Below, piece after piece: positions 1-4,766 of a stretch of 5,534 nucleotides of DNA (position 1 is its first letter; each line of letters starts with the position of its first letter). The stretch lies in assembly GCA_026389255.1 (NCBI GenBank), contig JAPLIF010000054.1:1-5534 (forward strand). Reading direction: 5' to 3'. This stretch comes from Cyanobacteriota bacterium (lineage in GTDB: Bacteria; Cyanobacteriota; Cyanobacteriia; PCC-6307; Cyanobiaceae). The notes below the pieces were generated by a model that worked only from the letters and a program-made list of their open reading frames with translations, did not search any database and had not been told where the DNA came from. Position numbers and translations under genes: made by a program.

Positions 1-582
1 CAGGGCCTGCCACAGGGCCGCCCCAAGCCCAGAAACCGGCTCGCGGCCATCAACCATCCGCAGGCTCAGGGCGAGCCCAACGCGGCCGATGTCCATGGCC
101 GATCCGGCCCCATCGAGCAACCAGCCCCAGCCGGCGCAGCGGTGTTCCCGGCCCCGGCCATCACGGCCCACGGCGATCGTGCCGGTCCCGCTGATCACCA
201 CGATGCCGGCAGCGTTGGGGAAGGCACCCCGCAGGGCCGTGCGTTCATCTCCCGTCACCACCAGCCGCTGGGCGGGCAAGGCCAGCGCCTCGGCGGCCAG
301 GTCCAGCCCCTCTTGCTGCACGGCACTGTTGGCCTCGATGCCACTGGCCCCCACCGCCGCCGCCTCCAGGGGGTCCCGGTGCCGCCCCGTCGGCAGAGCC
401 TGCCGGGCCGCCTCCAGGCTTTGGCGGAGGGCGGCAGCAAACTTCTCCCGCCCCGCCGCCGCCGCCAGATGGGAGACCCCCGGCCCCTCCCCCTCCGCCA
501 GGGTGACACCGCTCAGGCGATCGGCCAGTCGACAGGTGGTGTGGGTCTGCCCGGCATCGAAGCCGGCGATCAGTCCCGCCAC
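1..582 (-). CDS. BadF/BadG/BcrA/BcrD-type ATPase (N-acetylglucosamine-kinase-like), 3' end off the window
   Basis: The frame is open from a GTG at 582 to the window edge and gives 194 residues of a family usually about 300-330 long, so the C-terminal third is missing. It has the ASKHA (actin/hexokinase-fold) signature in order: phosphate-1 loop GFDAGQTHT at residues 7-15, an Asp in VVTGDERTAL (D112) where sugar kinases of this family place the catalytic base, phosphate-2 loop VVISGTGTIAVG at 128-139, and AGWGWLLDGAGSA at 150-162. Family members are cytoplasmic and phosphorylate amino sugars such as GlcNAc or act as 2-hydroxyacyl-CoA dehydratase activators. The activators carry a Cys-ligated Fe-S cluster that I do not see here, so a kinase is likelier; the substrate is unknown. 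The last motif usually reads GDEGSG, and the acidic pair is absent here. The GTG start is chosen because the motif-bearing N-terminus follows at once and GGAGGT lies 10 nt upstream. It overlaps the ictB end by 13 nt, so it is last or near last in that operon within view. Confidence 0.85.
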   Translation of the reverse strand, partial: MAGLIAGFDAGQTHTTCRLADRLSGVTLAEGEGPGVSHLAAAAGREKFAAALRQSLEAARQALPTGRHRDPLEAAAVGASGIEANSAVQQEGLDLAAEALALPAQRLVVTGDERTALRGAFPNAAGIVVISGTGTIAVGRDGRGREHRCAGWGWLLDGAGSAMDIGRVGLALSLRMVDGREPVSGLGAALWQAL

Positions 583-1922
583 GGCGCGCCTGACCTCCCC
601 CCGGAAAAAAGGCGGTGGCCCATCTCGTTTCCGGCGGCCGACAGGGTGGCCAGGTTGAACAATCCCAGCAGCTGCACCTCCGGCCGGAAGAAAATCGTGT
701 CCGTGAAGCCCTGAACCCCCAGACCCACGCAGACGGCTACCGCCGCCAGGGCGGGCAGGGCCAGTCGGCTGGTGGAGGCCCATTGGCCCAGGCCCACCTT
801 GAAGGCGCTCCAAAGTAGGCCGAGGCCCACCAACAGGCCTGGGATGCCGGCCTCAACCAGCAATTCCAGGGGGATGGAGTAGGCGCTGAGGGCGTTGAAC
901 TTGGGCTGTTGGTAGATCGGATAAACCAAGTTGAAGGCGCTGTTGCCGGGACCGATCCCCAGCCAGGGGCGGTCGTGGATCATCTGCAGCACCGCAGTCC
1001 AGACATTCATGCGGAAGTTGTTGGAGCTGTCTTCCCGTCCTGCCACCAGACTCATGACCCGCACCCGCAACGGTTCCACCTGGGTGACCAGCACCACCAG
1101 CACCAGGCTGGAGCCCACCAGCAGCAGGATCGGCAGGGTCCGGCGCCAGAAGGGCGGCCAGCTCCTGGTGTAGCGGACCATCAGCAGCAGGCCCAGCACC
1201 GCCAGCGAAGCCACCATGCCCATCCAGGCACCGCGGCTGTAGGTGAGCACCAGGGCCACCAGGCCCAGCACCAGGGAGGCCAGGGCGAACAGGCGGCGGG
1301 GCAGCCCCTGCCAGCGCAGCAGGGCCACCACCGCCAGGGGCAGGATCGGCAGCAGATAGCCCCCCAGCAGGTTGGGGTTATCGAGGCTGCTGTAGATGCG
1401 AACCGTGCCGGCAGCCACGGAATTGTTATCGGACCAGCGGGCCAGGGCTCCCGAATCGCCGTACAGCTGGCGAATGCCGAGGACGCTGGTCAGCAATTCT
1501 CCCGCCAGGATCGCCGCCACGATGCGGTCCCACCAGATGGGGGCCTGATCCAGCAGCTGGCGCATCAGGGCATAGACCCCCAGGTAGCTGACCAGTTTCA
1601 TCAGCCCCTTGAAGGCCGCCAGGGGCACCGGCGAAAATCCCGTGGCCAGCACCGCCACGGCCAGCACCGCCAGCAGCCAGCCGTTGATGGCGTTGAGGCC
1701 GCCGGGCCGGCAGCGCAGGGACCAGAGCACCCACAACAAGCCACAGGCCGTGATCATCAAGGTGAGTCCACCTCGGGTGATCTGGGGCAACCAGCCCATC
1801 AGGGCGCACAGCATGACCCCGGCCACCAGGGGCAGCCGGGAGCTCAGGCGGCCCGCGTCTGCCTCGGCCAGCAGCCCCTGCCAGCGCAGGATCAGGGGCG
1901 GAATGGCGGTGACTGGTCGCAT
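570..1922 (-). CDS. ictB: IctB family polytopic membrane protein (O-antigen ligase/polymerase-like)
   Basis: A 450-residue integral membrane protein with roughly 10-12 hydrophobic spans (clear ones near residues 31-45, 52-68, 80-94, 104-124, 132-150, 185-203, 210-227, 233-250, 263-280, 350-375, 386-405). The long hydrophilic loop between the spans ending near 280 and starting near 345 is typical of the Wzy_C/O-antigen ligase family. IctB-type motifs are RIYSSLDNPNLLGGYLLP (175-192), TYSRGAWMG (227-235), RMNVWTAVLQMI (304-315) and RPWLGIGPGNSAF (318-330). Cyanobacterial ictB was named as an inorganic-carbon transport gene, but direct bicarbonate transport by it has been questioned. The fold points to a glycan ligase or polymerase, so the substrate is uncertain. 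The ATG at 1922 overlaps the trmB stop by one base (TGATG) and has no strong ribosome site, suggesting coupled translation. The C-terminal 20 residues (431-450) look non-conserved, are encoded over two six-base homopolymers, and overlap the next gene. Confidence 0.92.
   Translation of the reverse strand: MRPVTAIPPLILRWQGLLAEADAGRLSSRLPLVAGVMLCALMGWLPQITRGGLTLMITACGLLWVLWSLRCRPGGLNAINGWLLAVLAVAVLATGFSPVPLAAFKGLMKLVSYLGVYALMRQLLDQAPIWWDRIVAAILAGELLTSVLGIRQLYGDSGALARWSDNNSVAAGTVRIYSSLDNPNLLGGYLLPILPLAVVALLRWQGLPRRLFALASLVLGLVALVLTYSRGAWMGMVASLAVLGLLLMVRYTRSWPPFWRRTLPILLLVGSSLVLVVLVTQVEPLRVRVMSLVAGREDSSNNFRMNVWTAVLQMIHDRPWLGIGPGNSAFNLVYPIYQQPKFNALSAYSIPLELLVEAGIPGLLVGLGLLWSAFKVGLGQWASTSRLALPALAAVAVCVGLGVQGFTDTIFFRPEVQLLGLFNLATLSAAGNEMGHRLFSGGRSGAPWRD
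593..598 (-). promoter_or_regulatory. Ribosome binding site of the BadF-type gene
   Basis: GGAGGT on the minus strand, 10 nt before the GTG at 582, lies inside the last codons of ictB. It is the only strong Shine-Dalgarno sequence I found among the leftward genes and it fixes the GTG as the start. The only nearby upstream ATG (about 623) is in the ictB frame. Confidence 0.6.
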
Positions 1923-2617
1923 CAGGCCTGGGTCGTGACGCAGGGATTATGGGTGTCCTGCGGTTCCCCCAACCCTGGAACCGGGCCATGGTGGCGGTGG
2001 TAGCGCACCCGGTACACGGGTAGACCCTGGGCCAGCACATGGCATTCCCGTTCCGTGGCGACCGCCAGCGGATTGGTTTCCAGCCAGGGGACAGGATCGT
2101 TGGACGGGCGTTCAAAGCATCCGCTGGCCTCCACCAGGGCCACCATCGGTTCAATCACCGCCAGTACATCGCTCTGCAGCAGCAAGGTGCCCCCCGGCGG
2201 CAGGGCCAGGGCGAGGGAGCGCAGCAGTGGCGGTTGCAGCACCCGGCGCTTGTGGTGGCGACTCTTGAACCAGGGATCCGGGAATTGCAGGGTCACCAGC
2301 TGCAACAGCCCTGGGGGCAGATCCTGCAGCCACGCCACCAGGTTGATGCTGGCGTTGCAGAAGAGGTAGTGGAGGTTGGTGAGGCCGGCGGCCTGCCGGT
2401 CGGCCTCGGCGGCGACCACCAGGGGGCGACGGATTTCAACGCCCAGGTGGTTGCGATCGGGGCGGTGTTGGGCCATCGCCAGTAAAAACCTCCCCCGTGC
2501 TGCGCCGATGTCCAGATGCAAAGGGAGGGAGGGCTGGACGAACAGGTCGCTGGGGCTCGGCAGCGCCAGGGGCTGCTGGTAGAGCACGCTGAGGGGGTTG
2601 ACGTGCTGGCGCACCAT
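1922..2617 (-). CDS. trmB: tRNA (guanine-N7-)-methyltransferase TrmB
   Basis: A 231-residue SAM-dependent Rossmann methyltransferase of normal family length, predicted to make m7G at position 46 in the tRNA variable loop, in the cytoplasm. Motif I is LDIGAARGRFLL (35-46), followed by the acidic residue of motif II in LGVEIR (58-63). The family hallmark QFPDPWFKSRHHKRR lies at 111-125, with the FPDPW and K-x-RHxKRR residues used in tRNA binding and catalysis. The late signature TNPLAVATERE is at 181-191. Motif I reads GAARG rather than the commoner GCGxG, a mild departure. The 20 residues after the last signature are poorly conserved and end the protein. The ATG at 2617 overlaps the FIST stop as TGATG, and the stop at 1922 overlaps ictB in the same way, so it sits mid-operon. 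There is no ribosome site of note. I see no functional tie to its neighbours beyond co-transcription. Confidence 0.95.
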   Translation of the reverse strand: MVRQHVNPLSVLYQQPLALPSPSDLFVQPSLPLHLDIGAARGRFLLAMAQHRPDRNHLGVEIRRPLVVAAEADRQAAGLTNLHYLFCNASINLVAWLQDLPPGLLQLVTLQFPDPWFKSRHHKRRVLQPPLLRSLALALPPGGTLLLQSDVLAVIEPMVALVEASGCFERPSNDPVPWLETNPLAVATERECHVLAQGLPVYRVRYHRHHGPVPGLGEPQDTHNPCVTTQA

Positions 2618-3701
2618 CAGTCATCCAGGGCGACGCCCGTGGGAGCGGCCAGATCAGGCAGCGCCTCGGCCGGGTTGGGGACGAGGAACGCCCAGCTGGC
2701 GGTGTAACCATGCAGGTGGGTGCTGTCGCCAGCCCCCAGGGGACCGATTTCACCATTGCAGAACACGCCCCCGATCGGCAGGTTGGCGAAGGCTTCGCGG
2801 CAGAGGCCCACATCGCCATCGGCCTCGCCATAGAGCCCCTCACCCTAGTGAAGCGGAAGTCGTTGCGACCCACCCCCAGGAACAGCGAGTGGCGCACCTG
2901 TTCCCGTTCCGCGGGGCTGAGGTGGGTGAGGATCGCCTGGAGCGCCTCGACCGGGCTCCGCTGGCGCTCGCCCTCGCTGCTCACCTGCAACACCACGTTG
3001 CGTTGGGCCTGTTCCACCTCCATCACCGGGCCAATGGGGCGGCAGCCCTGGGCCAGGACGGGATCCAGCCGCCAGGCGCCTCCGATCAGGCAGCCGATGG
3101 CGCCGCTGCGGACGCCGTCGTCAAACAGCAACGAGCCGTGGGGCGCACTGTGTTGGGCGGCGATGCCCCCCAACTTGATGGTCTGGGGATAGGCGTAATC
3201 CAGGCCGCTGATCAGGTCATTGAGGCCCTGGCTGGCGGGATCCACCAGCAGCAGCATGGAGGTGGCCATGCCGGGGGAGACACCGACGGCTGCGTGCCAG
3301 GCGTCGGCGGGTCCGTCCAGATCCGGCAGCTCCCCGGTGTCGATGACAAAGGGATGGAGCTGGACTCCGGGCAGGCGCAACAGCATGACGCTGAGGGCCG
3401 GTTGGCGTTCGATCTCGTGGGGGGGCTCCCCGGCGGCGGTGCCCACGACCCCCGCTCCACAGCAACCCAACCATTGGCTGGCCTGGAGTTTCTGGCGCAA
3501 CAGGGGCAGAAGGCGGGGCAGGTCGCTGGCGTAGTCCGAGGCGGCGAAGACCAGGGCCAGATCCGCCGGGCCACTACCGGCCAATTGGTGGGCCACCTCA
3601 TCGACGGCCCCTTGCAGGGACACATTGCGCCCGAGGGCGGTGCGACACCAGGCGCCGGGATCCCGCCGGGGAAGCCAGGGGAAGGGAGGAAGCGCAGCCA
3701 T
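2617..3701 (-). pseudogene. FIST-domain (FIST_N + FIST_C) protein, interrupted by a one-base frameshift
   Basis: FIST domains are intracellular sensory modules proposed to bind small ligands such as amino acids; here they form a stand-alone cytoplasmic protein with no fused kinase or cyclase. The first frame reads well from ATG at 3701 to about residue 286: an N-terminal ADLALVFAASDYA stretch (46-58), a Cys-Gly-rich GCCGAGVVG (79-87), LLLVDPASQGLNDLISGL (150-167), then LFLGVGRNDFRFTR (273-286). The conserved C-terminal part, with IGGVFCNGEIGPLG and LHGYTASWAFL, continues in another frame to the TGA at 2617-2619. One extra G in the run at 2843-2845 joins them as ..FTRGEGLYGEADG.. into 361 residues with no stop; 1085 nt plus one base is exactly 362 codons. 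As written, translation stays in the wrong frame into trmB and stops at 2436 (421 residues). The perfect rescue and the homopolymer context favour a sequencing or assembly error, or a very recent mutation, over an old pseudogene. It is the first gene of the leftward operon. Confidence 0.85.
2836..2845 (-). other. Frameshift site in the FIST gene
   Basis: On the minus strand AGGGTGAGGGGC carries runs of three and four G. One additional G in either run restores the FIST reading frame (…FTRGEGLYG… or …FTRVRGLYG…). In the downstream frame the codon just before GGT GAG is TAG, so the two frames cannot be joined without an indel here. Confidence 0.75.
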
Positions 3702-3761
3702 GGCCGGACCCTATCGCCCGAGGGGTGTACGGATAATGGCGCCTAACCGAACCGTGCGTCT
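3702..3761. promoter_or_regulatory. Divergent intergenic region with candidate promoters
   Basis: These 60 bp hold the 5' flanks of both the leftward FIST-trmB-ictB-kinase block and the rightward DUF3177 pair. GATAAT at 3732-3737 is a reasonable sigma70-type -10 box for the rightward genes, 24 nt before the GTG; I see no good -35. The complementary strand at the same place reads ATTATC and could serve the leftward genes. A short leader with no strong Shine-Dalgarno is expected on the rightward side. Promoter assignment is by eye only. Confidence 0.35.
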
Positions 3762-4376
3762 GTGCCGCCTCTGCTTTATCGCTCCCTCATTTGGATGGAT
3801 GTGCGCCTGGGGGTCTTGTTTGCCCTGGCCCTGCCTTTGGTGCTGGTGATCTGGGCCGCCCTGCGTCGCGAAAAAGCGATGCTGCGGCTGCTCGATCTGT
3901 ACTGGAAGGTGGCCAGTCTGTTGCTGGTGGCGGTGTTGCTGCTCAGCGCCGGCAGGGCGTTGGCCTACCCGTTGCTGGTGCTGGCCCCCCTGATGTTGGT
4001 GGCGGCGTTGTGGTTCTGGGTCGATCTGAACGAGGAGCTGGCCGACATGCCCCCCTGGCGGGCGCTGCCCCTGACGTTGCGAACCTGGCGCTGGGGTCTG
4101 ACGGCCTACGGGCTCGCCAGTGCCGTCTTCGCCGCCACAGCCCTGCCTTGCATTAACGGAGCGCTGGATCGCCCCTTCTGCCAGGTGTGGCTGGAGGCGC
4201 CGAAGGGGTTGCATGGGTTGCTGGAGGTCGTGATCGGTTTCGTCTTCGGGGGCACCTGGAGCCAGGGGGTCGCGGGTTTCCTTGGCTTGATTGGACTGGT
4301 GGCCTACGGGGTGGGGCTGTTGCAATGGCTCGTAGTGCGACTGCCGCGCCTGGGCCGGGTGGCGGGTGAATTTTGA
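3762..4376 (+). CDS. DUF3177 family integral membrane protein
   Basis: A 204-residue protein of unknown function from a family found in cyanobacteria. It has about five hydrophobic spans: residues 13-32, 47-65, 68-87, 109-128 and 168-192. Recognisable conserved stretches are LLYRSLIWMDVRLGVLF (4-20), WAALRREKA (31-39), LYWKVASLL (46-54), the acidic loop FWVDLNEELADMPPWR (85-100), WLEAPKGLH (143-151) and AYGVGLLQWLVVRLPRLG (181-198). A loop between spans 4 and 5 carries two cysteines (C130, C140). The GTG at 3762 is preferred over the internal ATG at residue 12 because LLYRSLIW precedes that ATG and looks conserved. The final TGA overlaps the start of the next gene by 4 nt. Nothing in the sequence shows a substrate or an enzymatic motif; no function can be named. 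Confidence 0.88.
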   Translation: MPPLLYRSLIWMDVRLGVLFALALPLVLVIWAALRREKAMLRLLDLYWKVASLLLVAVLLLSAGRALAYPLLVLAPLMLVAALWFWVDLNEELADMPPWRALPLTLRTWRWGLTAYGLASAVFAATALPCINGALDRPFCQVWLEAPKGLHGLLEVVIGFVFGGTWSQGVAGFLGLIGLVAYGVGLLQWLVVRLPRLGRVAGEF

Positions 4377-4720
4377 ATAGCAACGCCGATTTCGCCTTGC
4401 CGGTCCCCCCTCCAATACCAGCAAAGTTGTCCGCCCTGCTGGCCCAGCTAGAGGCCCTCAGCCGCGAGCGCCCCGATCGCGTGCTGCGCCTCCAGGGCCG
4501 CCTGCCCTGCGGCGAAGTGTTTGAGCTATTGATTTATCGCGGCTTCTCAAGCAGCACCACCCATCCCACCGCCTACGACCCGGATCAATCGGCCCTGGCC
4601 GAGGGCAGTGAAATAACCAGCGCCACCCTGCTGGAGGGTCCCCTCAAGCCGGGCGCCGAAATCGAGCTGGCGGGGCCGGCGCCAGTGGAACCCTTTCTTT
4701 TGAGCCAGGGCTGGGATTAG
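4373..4720 (+). CDS. Small conserved-looking hypothetical protein (115 aa), TTG start
   Basis: I do not recognise a named function. The start is TTG inside the DUF3177 stop (TTGA, a 4-nt overlap equivalent to the common ATGA), which argues for translational coupling. After a Pro-rich leader (residues 9-16) and a short predicted helix (LSALLAQLEALSRERPDR, 19-36) the protein looks mainly beta: RVLRLQGRLPCGEVFELLIYRG (36-57), a polar turn SSSTTHPTAYDPD (59-71) that looks like a family signature, and a strand-rich tail. It has no membrane span or signal peptide, so it is probably cytoplasmic. It resembles short hypothetical proteins of picocyanobacteria that share an SSTTHPT-type motif. G+C and codon use match its neighbours, so there is no sign of recent transfer. 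Confidence 0.75.
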   Translation: MNSNADFALPVPPPIPAKLSALLAQLEALSRERPDRVLRLQGRLPCGEVFELLIYRGFSSSTTHPTAYDPDQSALAEGSEITSATLLEGPLKPGAEIELAGPAPVEPFLLSQGWD

Positions 4721-4766
4721 GGGCGCCAGCCACGGCCGGCCATCGGTGGTTCAAACACCCTGGGCT
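4721..4766. other. Convergent intergenic gap, no clear terminator
   Basis: These 46 bp separate two converging stop codons. They contain the palindrome GGCCGGCC (from 4734) and a weak 4-bp stem (GGTG at 4745-4748 with CACC at 4756-4759). No GC-rich hairpin followed by a T tract is visible on either strand, so I do not call an intrinsic terminator. Confidence 0.4.

Noticed and set aside
909..2003. 364-codon plus-strand open frame rich in His, Gln, Gly and Pro
   Set aside because: It is antisense to ictB and has the biased, low-complexity composition of a GC-rich shadow frame; the minus strand encodes recognisable IctB and TrmB motifs.
1426..2154. 242-codon minus-strand frame spanning trmB and ictB
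   Set aside because: Off-frame reading of two real genes; no motifs of its own.
2598..3746. 382-codon plus-strand open frame
   Set aside because: Antisense to the FIST gene, no domain character, composition of a shadow frame.
3711..4424. 237-codon minus-strand open frame
   Set aside because: Opposite DUF3177; Q/H/P-rich shadow with no motif, while the plus strand gives a coherent membrane protein.
4705..4763. CCAGGG (4705-4710) and CCCTGG (4758-4763) inverted repeat as a terminator
   Set aside because: The arms are only six bases with a 47-nt loop and no T tract.
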